64,000 nucleotides of DNA from NCBI RefSeq assembly GCF_017813335.1, contig NZ_JAGIYY010000007.1:1-64000 (forward strand). Reading direction: 5' to 3'. Source of the stretch: Tianweitania sediminis. Lineage in GTDB: Bacteria > Pseudomonadota > Alphaproteobacteria > Rhizobiales > Rhizobiaceae. Each line of letters begins with the position of its first letter. Positions within the stretch are counted from its first letter, which is position 1. A program made the position numbers and the translations under genes. Of this stretch, positions 1 to 8,363 are shown piece after piece. The notes beneath the pieces were generated by a model. That model was given only the letters and a program-made list of their open reading frames with translations. It did not search any database and was not told where the DNA came from.

Positions 1-2
1 GG

Positions 3-83
3 ATCGACGACTACTGTGAAGTCCACCCGCACTCCGGTCTCAAGTTCCGCTCACCACGCGAGTTCCTGCGCCTCAGTGCTTAA
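3..83 (+). pseudogene. IS3-family transposase (OrfB), C-terminal end only
   Basis: The frame from base 3 reads about 26 residues to a TAA at 81-83 and contains HPHSGLKFRSPREF, the typical tail of the DDE integrase-type transposase of IS3-family elements (family knowledge). The rest of the element lies left of the window, so it may be complete there. The right inverted repeat follows 13 bases later, which fits an IS end running into the disrupted ftsI gene. Confidence 0.8.
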
Positions 84-96
84 ACCAACCGCCGCC

Positions 97-116
97 TGTC
101 CGGTGAAACGGGGTCA
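97..116. repeat. Probable right terminal inverted repeat of the IS3-family element
   Basis: The 20 bases from TGTCCGG to GGGGTCA follow the transposase stop and end in CA, as IS3-family ends do. Directly after base 116 the sequence becomes readable as FtsI, so this is the junction between IS and disrupted gene. The left end is outside the window, so the repeat could not be confirmed by comparison. Confidence 0.6.
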
Positions 117-118
117 AC

Positions 119-1675
119 TCCACCATCTATGGCACGATAGGCGCTCGTTTGATCCACCTCGGTCTGCAGCCGAGCCCTAAAAGTGCGCAGGTTCTGGTTG
201 CTGCGGTCGCTTCGCGTCCGGACATCGTTGATCGCAACGGCGAACTGCTTGCAACCGACCTCAAGACATTTTCGCTGTTTGCCGAGCCCCGCCGCATCCT
301 TGATGTCGACGAAACCATAGAGAAGCTTTCGACGGTTTTTCCCGATCTGGAGTATCGCGATGTCTACGAAAAGCTGAAAACAGGCAAGGGCTTCGTCTGG
401 TTGCGCCGGCAGCTTTCGCCAGGCCAGCAGAACCAGATTATGGGACTGGGTTTGCCAGGGATCGGATTTCGCCAGGAGAAGCGGCGCTTCTACCCTTCAG
501 GCCCGACCGCTTCCTACGTGATCGGTCTGACGGACCGGGACAATCGCGGAATTTCAGGCCTGGAAAAATATCTCGACGATCAGGGCCTCACCGATCTCCA
601 ATCGCTCGGCCTCGCTTCAGATTTGCAGCCGTTGCAGCTGTCACTCGACCTGCGCGTCCAGCATATCGTGCGCGATGAAGCGATGCAGGCAATGGAGAAC
701 TTCCGCGCCATCGCAGCAGGTGGCGTCGTCCTTAATGCAAAAACCGGCGAGGTGATCGCCATGACCTCCGTCCCAGATTACGACCCCAACTTTCCCGAGA
801 GCGCACTGGACAAAGACAGGCTCAACCGGATGTCAGCGGGTCTCTACGAGATGGGATCGACGATCAAGAGCTTCACCACCGCGATGGCGCTGGATTCGGG
901 CAAGGTTACCCTTGCCAGCACCTTCGACGCGCGCCAGCCGATAAGGATCGGTGCCCAGACTATTCGCGACTTCCGTGGCAAAGGGCGCGTTTTGACTGTC
1001 CCGGAAGTGTTCATCTGCTCTTCCAATATCGGGTCCGCCCGCGAGGCGGAAGTCGTCGGCGTCGAAGCGCATCGCAGTTTTCTGCAACGTATGGGACTGC
1101 TGGACCGGCTGCGAACGGAACTGCCGGAGGTGGCGAAGCCAACAGAACCGCCCGTCTGGAAGAAAGTACATTCGATTACAGCAGCCTTCGGCCACGGCTT
1201 CTCAACCACTCCGCTGCAGACAGCCGTAGGGGCGGCAGCGTTCATGAACGGCGGACGTCTCATGCCGCCAACATTTCTGCCGCGGACGATTGAGGAAGCG
1301 AATGCTCTTTCCGAACGCGTTGTCGGTGCCAGGACCAGCGATGATATGCGCTATCTTTACAATCTTAACGCCACCGCGGCGGGTGGGTCGGGCAAGGGCG
1401 GAGCGGTCCTGGGATATAGGGTCGGGGGAAAAACCGGCACAGCCGAAAAGGTCGTCGGTGGCCGCTATTCCAGGGATCGCAATTTCAACGTGTTCCTAGC
1501 CGCTTTCCCGATCGAAGACCCCAAGTATGTGATCCTGACCATAGTCGACGAGCCAAAGCTCCAGGGATCTAGCCGCGCGGCCACGGCGGGGGTAAGCGCA
1601 GCGCCAATGGCAGCGAACATCATTCGCCGCGCTGCAACGATGCTGGGAGTGACACCGGATTTTACGTTGCAGTAG
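119..1675 (+). pseudogene. ftsI: FtsI/PBP3-like peptidoglycan transpeptidase, 5' truncated by IS
   Basis: This is the class B penicillin-binding protein that cross-links septal peptidoglycan. Codons are readable as FtsI from base 119 at the IS border (IYGTIGARLIHLGL), so the native start and the cytoplasmic/transmembrane anchor are missing. The first possible start inside is a TTG at 149, giving 508 aa. Counted from that TTG, the transpeptidase motifs are intact: STIK (S237 to K240), SSN (291-293) and KTGT (428-431). The C-terminus looks complete. Without the anchor the product would not be placed at the septum, so I call it a pseudogene. No dcw-cluster gene (murE and so on) follows, so this is either a second copy or a rearranged locus. 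Confidence 0.85.
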
Positions 1676-1937
1676 AATGCTCGTTGAGTAGTCGACCTTG
1701 TCAAGATTGATGGCAGGTTCGATATCCCTCTGGGGCATCGTAGTGATTATTTATTTCCTTAGCTCAGACAGCACTGCGGCGCCGTTTAGATGCTTGTCTG
1801 CTGCATTGGAAAATGGGCTTCCTGCATGACGCGTTGATCGTCGGCCACCGTACTAAGCGGCGGCACATTCCGCTTGCATGATTACGGGATGCGAGTCTCA
1901 GGGTGGGGACCGCCATATTCCCGGGCACCGAAACCCA
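1676..1937. other. Intergenic region without recognised gene
   Basis: The stretch lies between the ftsI remnant and the 3' end of the LysR gene. I see no convincing ORF, RNA gene or strong hairpin. A short frame at about 1811-1880 has no recognisable family. It may be degraded sequence left by the rearrangement. Confidence 0.4.
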
Positions 1938-2876
1938 TTAGATCCCGCTGGGCGAGTCATAGGACGCTGTAGGCGCAGCCATAATTCCAAATTGACCACG
2001 TGTGTCGTGCAGCGCCGCAATCAGGGCCTGTGTCTGCGCAGACTTTACTCGCTCCTTTGCAGTTAGGACTAGGGCCCGAAACGCGATCTGCGGGTGGAAT
2101 GGACGAGCGATTAAGCCTCGGTTCTCGAATTTGCTGGCCCTGAATGTCATGGAATTGGCAATTCCGATACCAACGCCTTCAAGTGCCAGATTGCAGACAA
2201 CCTCGGAATATTGCGTCTCGACCACAGTGCGCGCCTGCACGCCGGCTTCTTCGAAAATACGTTCGACTCGCCTACGGGCAGTATCATCCGGCGAAAGAGC
2301 AATGAACGGCTCACCGGCAAGGTCTTTCGGCGCAACTGTTTCGTAGCTGGCCAGGCGGTGGCCCGCCGGCATGACACACACAGCGGGCGCGGACATGAAG
2401 GGTTGCGTAGAGACGCGCGACGCATCGATTTCATCTGCAGCGAGTCCGACATCTGCCTGACCCGAAGCGACCATATCGCGCACAGCGTTGGACCCCGCGA
2501 TCAGGAGGGTCACATGTCCTGACCGGTCCTTGGCGCGGTATCTCTGGATAGCTCTCGGTGCGAAAGACAAACCAAGCGCGGGATAACAAGCCAGTCGAAG
2601 CCCGCCAGCGCCGAATTCGCGGATCATCGCGGCTCGCGCGCGCAACTGGTCCAAACCAACAAACGCACGCTGGACTTCCTCGTGCAGGCTCAACGCTTCG
2701 GGCGTCGGCGCAAGACGGCCACCAACCTGGCGAAACAGAGTCAGCCTTGTGGATTTGGCAAGCCGGCCAATAGCGCGGCTGATCGCCGGCTGGCTGATAC
2801 CCAAAAAGTCGGCGGCCCGATTTGTGCTGCCCATCCGCATGACGGCATCGAATGCCTCAAGTTCTCCCAGATGCAT
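1938..2876 (-). CDS. LysR-family transcriptional regulator
   Basis: A 312-aa protein of normal LysR-type length. It has an N-terminal winged helix-turn-helix (MGSTNRAADFLGISQPAISR, about residues 14-33) and a C-terminal periplasmic-binding-protein-like effector domain. I chose the ATG at 2876 (MHLGELEAF) because homologues begin a few residues before the HTH; an upstream in-frame start would add 16 residues of no family character. The gene is divergent from the beta-lyase/aap operon, the usual arrangement for a LysR activator of its neighbours. The likely ligand is the amino acid imported or cleaved by that operon (inference). Confidence 0.88.
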   Translation of the reverse strand: MHLGELEAFDAVMRMGSTNRAADFLGISQPAISRAIGRLAKSTRLTLFRQVGGRLAPTPEALSLHEEVQRAFVGLDQLRARAAMIREFGAGGLRLACYPALGLSFAPRAIQRYRAKDRSGHVTLLIAGSNAVRDMVASGQADVGLAADEIDASRVSTQPFMSAPAVCVMPAGHRLASYETVAPKDLAGEPFIALSPDDTARRRVERIFEEAGVQARTVVETQYSEVVCNLALEGVGIGIANSMTFRASKFENRGLIARPFHPQIAFRALVLTAKERVKSAQTQALIAALHDTRGQFGIMAAPTASYDSPSGI

Positions 2877-2963
2877 GATAACACCAACGCATAACGTATA
2901 CCTCTCAAGAACATTATTGCACATAGGCGCGCTGCGCTACAACTCTCGCACAGGAGAGTGACC
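2877..2963. promoter_or_regulatory. Divergent promoter region, LysR gene / beta-lyase-aap operon
   Basis: This 87-base gap separates divergent starts and must hold both promoters and presumably the LysR binding site. AGGAG at 2952-2956 is the ribosome binding site of the downstream enzyme. I could not assign a specific LysR box by eye. Confidence 0.55.
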
Positions 2964-4184
2964 TTGAAGACAGAAACCAGATTGCTGCGCGCTGAACCCG
3001 CAAACGACAAAGGCTTCAGCAGCCTCGCGGTTCCGGTGACCCGGGCTTCGACGATCGTCTTCCCCACATGTGACGCCTTTGAACGGCGGTATGAGCAGTT
3101 CTACGACGGCTATACCTATGGGCTTTACGGCACGCCTACCAGCCGCACGCTTGAGGCGCGCATTTCTGAACTCTATGCAGCGGAATATTGCCTTTGCCTG
3201 CCGTCGGGGCAGTCTGCGACAGCGCTCGCCTTGAGCGCCCTCCTGAAAGCCGGAGATCGCGTGCTGGTGCCAACCTCTGCCTATGGGTCGACCCGTACCT
3301 TCTGTACTGAAGTGCTCGCATCATTTGGTGTCGAGGTTGCGCTCTACGACCCCACCATCGCCTCTGGCATAGGCGCTCTCATTGACGATCGCACTCGCGT
3401 GGTCGTGGTTGAGTCACCGGGCTCGAACACGATGGAGATCCAGGACATCCCCGCTATCGTGCAAGCGGCACATGCGTCGGGAGGACGAGTGTTGGCCGAC
3501 AACACCTGGGCCTCCGCTCTGCACTGCAACCCGCTCGATCTCGGCGCTGACATAGTCATGGAGGCGTTGTCCAAACATGCGGGGGGACATGCAGACGTGC
3601 TCATTGGCGCTCTCGTTACTCGCGACGAGGTGCTTTTTCGACGATTGAAGGACGTTAGCCGACTGATGGGACTCGGGGTGTCCGCCGATGACGCAAGTTT
3701 GGTTCTGCGTGGCCTTCAGACGATGCCTCTTCGCCTGGAGCGGGAGGGAACCTCTGCGCTAACCCTGGCGCACTGGCTTGCTGCTCGCCCGGAAGTCGCT
3801 CGGGTACTCCACCCGGCCTTACCAGGCGATCCGGGGCACATCCTCTGGCAACGCGATTTTCAGGGTGCGAGCGGCCTCTTTTCTGTTGAGCTGGCGCCGC
3901 AATATCAGGACTGCACTTCAGTGTTCGTGGATGCTCTCAGGGTTTTCCGCATTGGGGCGAGCTGGGGCAGCACTCACAGCATCGTGACCCCCCAATCCGC
4001 GTTCAGGTTGACCGCCGCACCTGGCTCCACACCAGGAAAATTCATCCGCTTTTCTATCGGGCTTGAGCCCGTCGAGGATCTGCAGGCGGACATCGAAGCG
4101 GCTCTCATGAGCTTATCCGCGGGCACCGTGCCTGGCGCGCAGGAGCGTGTTGTTCATCAGAGGGAACTACAAAAAGAGGAGTGA
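2964..4184 (+). CDS. Cystathionine beta-lyase-like Cys/Met metabolism PLP enzyme
   Basis: A 406-aa enzyme of the Cys/Met metabolism PLP-dependent family (cystathionine beta-/gamma-lyases, methionine gamma-lyase). The PLP lysine is K204 in SKHAGGHADVL, the pyridine-contacting Asp is in ADNTW (about 179), and YGTPTSRTLE near residue 56 supplies the phosphate-binding Tyr/Arg of the neighbouring subunit. I chose TTG at 2964 because AGGAG at 2952-2956 is 7 bases away; GTG at 2958 would leave one base. The gene is followed by an amino-acid ABC transporter whose first codon lies just past its stop, so enzyme and importer look co-transcribed. Cleavage of cystathionine, cystine or a related thioether is inferred; the exact substrate cannot be read. 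Confidence 0.88.
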   Translation: MKTETRLLRAEPANDKGFSSLAVPVTRASTIVFPTCDAFERRYEQFYDGYTYGLYGTPTSRTLEARISELYAAEYCLCLPSGQSATALALSALLKAGDRVLVPTSAYGSTRTFCTEVLASFGVEVALYDPTIASGIGALIDDRTRVVVVESPGSNTMEIQDIPAIVQAAHASGGRVLADNTWASALHCNPLDLGADIVMEALSKHAGGHADVLIGALVTRDEVLFRRLKDVSRLMGLGVSADDASLVLRGLQTMPLRLEREGTSALTLAHWLAARPEVARVLHPALPGDPGHILWQRDFQGASGLFSVELAPQYQDCTSVFVDALRVFRIGASWGSTHSIVTPQSAFRLTAAPGSTPGKFIRFSIGLEPVEDLQADIEAALMSLSAGTVPGAQERVVHQRELQKEE

Positions 4185-4192
4185 TAACGCAG

Positions 4193-5215
4193 ATGAAACT
4201 TGCAATTCAGTTTGCCGCCGCCATGGCCACGGCGATGATTGGGGCCGGATCGGCCAATGCGCAATCCATCGCGGACAAAGTCCGTGAACGCGGTTATGTC
4301 AGTTGCGGTGCCAGTCAGGGAGTGCCCGGGCTTTCCCGTCCTGACGACAAGGGTGTCTGGACAGGGTTCGACGTGGACAGCTGCCGCGCGGTCGCCGCTG
4401 CCTTTTTTGGCGACAGCCAGAAGGCCCAATTCGTGCCGCTGAATGCGGCCCAGCGAATACCCGCAGTCCAGACCGGCGAGGTCGACGTACTGTCACGCAC
4501 AACGACCTGGACTTATACCCGCGACGTCGCTGTCCGATTTGTTGCCATCAATCTCGTCGATGGCGACGCGATAATGTTGCGCAAGGCGTTGAACGTGGCG
4601 AAAGCAGCCGACCTCGACGGGCTCACAATCTGCCTTCAAGGCGGCGGCAGCCTCGTTGAGAATGCACTCGACATTATTGAGCAAAGCAATCAGGTGAAGG
4701 TGGAGCGTGTCTATTTCGATTCCACGATCCTGGCGCGCGACGCTTACTTCGGCGGACGTTGCGACGGCTATATGAGCGACGGTTTCGCGATCGCTGGACA
4801 GCGAGCAGCTGTCGCCGGCAATCCCGACGAACACGCGATCTTCCAGAGCGGTGCGACTACGGAGCCGCTCGCATTGGCTATACCACGTGGGGACGACCGC
4901 TGGTTCGATATCGTCCGCTACGCGTTCAATGCCATGGTGTGGGCGGAAGATCGGGGCATCACGTCGCAAAATGTCGATGAAATCGCCGCAAGCGCGACGG
5001 ACGGCGAAACCCGTAAGGCGCTTGGTGTGGATCCGGGTATTGGCGAGCCTCTCAAGCTCGACGACAAGTGGATCTACAATGTGATCAAGCAAGTCGGCAA
5101 CTATGGTGAAATCTTCGCGCGCAATCTCGGCGAAGACAGCCCCTTAAAGGCTGAACGGCGCTTCAACGCGCTTCCCCGGGACGGCGGAATACTGTTCCCC
5201 ATACCATTCAAGTAA
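4193..5215 (+). CDS. aapJ: AapJ-type amino-acid ABC transporter substrate-binding protein
   Basis: Periplasmic binding protein of 340 aa for the general L-amino-acid ABC transporter family (AapJ/BztA). A signal peptide is visible (MKLAIQFAAAMATAMIGAGS, cleavage after ANA). The start is ATG 4193, preceded at 11 bases by AGAGGAG (4175-4181); the GTG at 4181 has no proper spacing. Substrate-binding features include WTGFDVDSCRAVAAA and a solute-binding family 3 fold to the C-terminus. It is the second gene of the operon beginning with the beta-lyase-like enzyme. That link suggests a sulfur-containing amino acid as substrate, although Aap systems are usually broad. Confidence 0.9.
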   Translation: MKLAIQFAAAMATAMIGAGSANAQSIADKVRERGYVSCGASQGVPGLSRPDDKGVWTGFDVDSCRAVAAAFFGDSQKAQFVPLNAAQRIPAVQTGEVDVLSRTTTWTYTRDVAVRFVAINLVDGDAIMLRKALNVAKAADLDGLTICLQGGGSLVENALDIIEQSNQVKVERVYFDSTILARDAYFGGRCDGYMSDGFAIAGQRAAVAGNPDEHAIFQSGATTEPLALAIPRGDDRWFDIVRYAFNAMVWAEDRGITSQNVDEIAASATDGETRKALGVDPGIGEPLKLDDKWIYNVIKQVGNYGEIFARNLGEDSPLKAERRFNALPRDGGILFPIPFK

Positions 5216-5224
5216 GCGCTAACG

Positions 5225-5250
5225 GGCCGTCCGGCGAAGGTCGGACGGCC
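5225..5250 (+). promoter_or_regulatory. Intergenic stem-loop between aapJ and aapQ
   Basis: GGCCGTCCG at 5225-5233 pairs perfectly with CGGACGGCC at 5242-5250 around an 8-base loop. No T-run follows, so it is unlikely to be a full terminator. Such hairpins after binding-protein genes usually protect the upstream mRNA and raise binding-protein output relative to the permeases (known for related operons; inferred here). Confidence 0.75.
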
Positions 5251-5270
5251 AAATGGGTGAGGAGACAGAG

Positions 5271-6413
5271 ATGCTGCAGGATGTACGATTTCGCGCGATC
5301 ATCGTTCAGATCGCCCTTCTTGCAGGGATCGCAGCGCTCGGATTCATGCTCTTCACAGCTACGGCGCGAAACCTCGAGCTTCGTGGAATTCCGCTTGGTT
5401 TCGGGTTTCTCTGGCGGCCGGCAAATTTCCAGATCGCCGAGACGATCCTGCCTTATTCGTCTTCCGATCCAAACTGGTGGGCCGCTGTGGTCGGCCTTTC
5501 TAACAGCCTATTCATTTCCGTCCTCGTGATCCTGCTCGCAAGTGTGATCGGCCTATTCATCGGAATTGGCCGCCTCAGCTCCAATCCGCTGGTGAGCGGC
5601 CTATGCCGTGTCTGGGTGGAGGTGGCGCGAAACACGCCGTTGGTGGTCCTGCTGATTTTCAACTACGCGCTGTGGTGGGAGATCCTGCCGCTCGCAACCG
5701 AAGCATGGAAACTCGCGCCCGGAACGCACATATCTGTCCGAGGCCTGTCGATGCCCGCGCTCGGCTGGTCGACTTCGACATTTGCACCGGTAGCGTTCGT
5801 CGGCGTGAGTGCCGTAATTCTAGCCGGCGCCTCGTATGCTGCGCGGCGGCGGCAAATCGAGACAGGAAGCCGCCCTGCCTATGTGAGCGCCGCGTGGCTT
5901 TTCGTTGCGGTCGCCGCCGGGATCTTTCTGTTCGCTTATCGTGACGTCATTTCCCTGGACATTCCGGAATTTCGCCGGGCGAATTTTGCCGGCGGCTGGT
6001 CGCTAACCCCGGAACTGACCACCATCCTGATCGGGCTCACCTTCTACACTGCGGGTTTTATCGGCGAGATCGTGCGCGGCGGCATCCTCGCCGTTCGCAA
6101 AGGCCAGTGGGAGGCAGCAACGGCGCTGGGGCTGTCGCGAGGCCAGACTTATCGGCTCGTGGTCGTGCCGCTGGCGCTGCGCAGCATCGTTCCGCCGCTG
6201 AACAGCCAGTACATCAACGTGGTCAAGAACTCCACGTTGGCAATCGTCGTGGGCTACCAGGATTTCATGACAGTGGTCAGCACCATGATCAACAAGACCA
6301 GCCATGCGATCGAGGGCGTGGCAATCATCCTGGGGGTCTTTCTAGCCGTGAACCTGGCATTGTCCGCGCTGCTCAACGCCTACAATCGCCGCATTGCAAT
6401 CGTGGAGCGCTGA
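5271..6413 (+). CDS. aapQ: AapQ-type amino-acid ABC transporter permease
   Basis: Inner-membrane permease of 380 aa. It has several hydrophobic segments and a long central insert (about residues 140-240), as in the AapQ/BztB branch. The EAA loop that contacts the ATPase is EAATALGLSRGQTYRLVVVP (about residue 282). ATG 5271 is chosen because GGTGAGGAG at 5257-5265 is ideally placed; ATG 5253 upstream has no ribosome binding site. It follows the aapJ stem-loop and lies 3 bases before aapM. Confidence 0.9.
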   Translation: MLQDVRFRAIIVQIALLAGIAALGFMLFTATARNLELRGIPLGFGFLWRPANFQIAETILPYSSSDPNWWAAVVGLSNSLFISVLVILLASVIGLFIGIGRLSSNPLVSGLCRVWVEVARNTPLVVLLIFNYALWWEILPLATEAWKLAPGTHISVRGLSMPALGWSTSTFAPVAFVGVSAVILAGASYAARRRQIETGSRPAYVSAAWLFVAVAAGIFLFAYRDVISLDIPEFRRANFAGGWSLTPELTTILIGLTFYTAGFIGEIVRGGILAVRKGQWEAATALGLSRGQTYRLVVVPLALRSIVPPLNSQYINVVKNSTLAIVVGYQDFMTVVSTMINKTSHAIEGVAIILGVFLAVNLALSALLNAYNRRIAIVER

Positions 6414-6416
6414 GAC

Positions 6417-7505
6417 ATGGCCGATACAGCGTCCAATACGACTGCACGTGCCGCCGCGCCCGACGCGCGTTCATTGCTTCGTCGTCTCGCGCCGTTCTTC
6501 GGCACGCCGCTGAATGCTGCGCTGACCCTGATCCTGCTTTGGCTGATGGTCCGGCTCGGGTCGCTGCTCGTGGACTGGGCTATCCTCAACGCAGCCCTGT
6601 TCCCTGCAGAACCGGAAACTTGCGCCGCCGCGACCGGGGCATGCTGGAGCTTCGTGATCGCAAAGTCCGGTCAGATCCTTTTCGGCATCTTTCCGCCGGC
6701 GGAAAGATGGCGCGCTGGGCTGGTGTGCATCCTCATCATCATGACGCTCTTAGCATCCGCTCGCCCGTCCGCATGGCGCCCCGGGCTGGCGGCGATTTGG
6801 GTGGGTATGATGGCGATCGTCCTTTGGCTGATGGGCGGCGGCTTCGGCCTTGTCTCGGTTCCGACAAGCTCATGGGGCGGGCTGCCTGTAACGCTCATTC
6901 TCACCGTCTTTGCCATTGGGCTCGGCTTTCCGGCCGCCATCCTCCTCGCGCTCGGTCGCAGGTCGAGCCTCCCGGTCGTTCGTACTCTGAGCGTGCTCTT
7001 CATCGAGACGATAAGGGGGCTGCCTCTTCTGAGCCTGCTTTTCGTCGCGTCGATCCTGCTGCCGCTGTTCCTGCCGGAATCGCTCCTTCCGGACAAGTTC
7101 GTGCGCGCCCTGCTTGCCCTGACCATCTTTGCCGCAGCTTATCTCGCGGAAGTCCTCCGCGGAGGACTCCAGGCCATACCGGGCGGCCAGTCGGAAGCAG
7201 CCGAGGCTCTCGGCCTGAACTATTGGAGTACGCAAAGGCTGATCATCCTGCCGCAGGCCATCCGGATCGTGATTCCTGCGCTGACCAACACGATCATCGT
7301 GATGATCAAGAACACGAGCCTCGTGCTGGTGGTCGGCCTCTTCGACCTCATCAGTTCGGGCAAAGCCGCGCTCTCCGATCCGGCATGGCCGGCTCCGTCC
7401 ACCGAGACGTTCCTCTTCATTGGCTTGATCTATTTCGCGCTCGCCTTTTCGTTCGCGCGGTTTGCAGACTTCCTGGAACGCAGCGGTGCGGAGAAGCGTG
7501 GATGA
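6417..7505 (+). CDS. aapM: AapM-type amino-acid ABC transporter permease
   Basis: Second permease subunit (362 aa) of the same importer. It has an N-terminal hydrophobic segment and the conserved His/Glu/Gln permease domain in the C-terminal half, with the EAA loop EAAEALGLNYWSTQRLIILP near residue 262. It starts 3 bases after the aapQ stop and its TGA overlaps the aapP ATG (ATGA), which indicates translational coupling. It would pair with AapQ as a heterodimer. Confidence 0.9.
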   Translation: MADTASNTTARAAAPDARSLLRRLAPFFGTPLNAALTLILLWLMVRLGSLLVDWAILNAALFPAEPETCAAATGACWSFVIAKSGQILFGIFPPAERWRAGLVCILIIMTLLASARPSAWRPGLAAIWVGMMAIVLWLMGGGFGLVSVPTSSWGGLPVTLILTVFAIGLGFPAAILLALGRRSSLPVVRTLSVLFIETIRGLPLLSLLFVASILLPLFLPESLLPDKFVRALLALTIFAAAYLAEVLRGGLQAIPGGQSEAAEALGLNYWSTQRLIILPQAIRIVIPALTNTIIVMIKNTSLVLVVGLFDLISSGKAALSDPAWPAPSTETFLFIGLIYFALAFSFARFADFLERSGAEKRG

Positions 7506-8265
7506 ACGATGGTGAAAAACTGAGTGATCGCGCTCCGGCGATCAGGATCGAGAACCTCGGGAAGTCCTTCGGCGACTTTCAGGTGTTGCGGAACGTTAAC
7601 CTGACGGTTTGCCAAGGCGAAAAGATCGTCGTCTGTGGTCCATCCGGTTCCGGCAAGTCCACGCTCATCCGGTCGATAAACCGGCTGGAGCAGCATCAGT
7701 CCGGGCGGATCGTGGTGGAGGTACCGAACTGACCAACGACCTCAAGGGGATCGAGAAGATCCGCTCCGAAGTCGGCATGGTGTTCCAGCATTTCAACCTT
7801 TTTCCTCACCTGACGATCCTTGAGAACTGCACGCTCGCACCCATCTGGGTGCGCAAGTTGCCGCGGGAGGAGGCTGAGGAGATCGCAATGCATTTCCTGC
7901 GCAAGGTTCGCATACCCGAACAGGCGGACAAGTATCCGGGGCAACTTTCGGGCGGCCAGCAGCAGCGCGTTGCCATCGCTCGCGCCCTGTGCATGAAACC
8001 CCGGATCATGCTGTTTGACGAGCCAACCTCCGCTCTCGATCCGGAGATGATCAAAGAGGTGCTCGACACGATGATCGAACTGGCGAACGAGGGCATGACG
8101 ATGGTGTGCGTGACGCATGAGATGGGCTTCGCGCAAGCGGTCGCCGATCGAGTAGTCTTCATGGACGGCGGCCAGATCATCGAAGAGAACGAGCCTGTCG
8201 CCTTCTTCTCGTCGCCCCGCAGCGAACGGACCAAATTGTTTCTCAGCCAGATCCTCGGGCACTGA
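7502..8265 (+). pseudogene. aapP: AapP-type ABC transporter ATPase with a one-base frameshift
   Basis: The ATPase that would energise the importer. The first frame gives residues from MNDGEKLSD through Walker [10 protein letters not shown] and stops at 7730-7732 after EVPN. The second frame resumes with [18 protein letters not shown], then the Q-loop, signature LSGGQQQR, Walker [13 protein letters not shown] and the H-switch THEMGFA, ending at 8265. One base, most likely a G in the GGAGG run at 7717-7722, is missing relative to an intact reading. No slippery sequence is present, so programmed frameshifting is unlikely. It is either a real inactivating deletion or a sequencing error. If real, the importer depends on another ATPase or is dead. 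Confidence 0.85.
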
Positions 8266-8363
8266 TCGGGGTTCATTAGTTCAGGATCGCCGTGACGATC
8301 GCCTGGCGTTGGTATCGGGATGTCGAACTATAGATGTAAGCACGGCTCGACGGCTCCACCAAG

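Noticed and set aside
6107-7732. A 541-codon plus-strand frame across aapQ, aapM and the start of aapP
   Set aside because: It is an alternative frame through two permeases; only its last part (from 7502) is real, as the N-terminus of AapP.
7717-7732. Programmed frameshifting in aapP
   Set aside because: There is no slippery heptamer or following hairpin, and ABC ATPases of this family are not known to use frameshifting.
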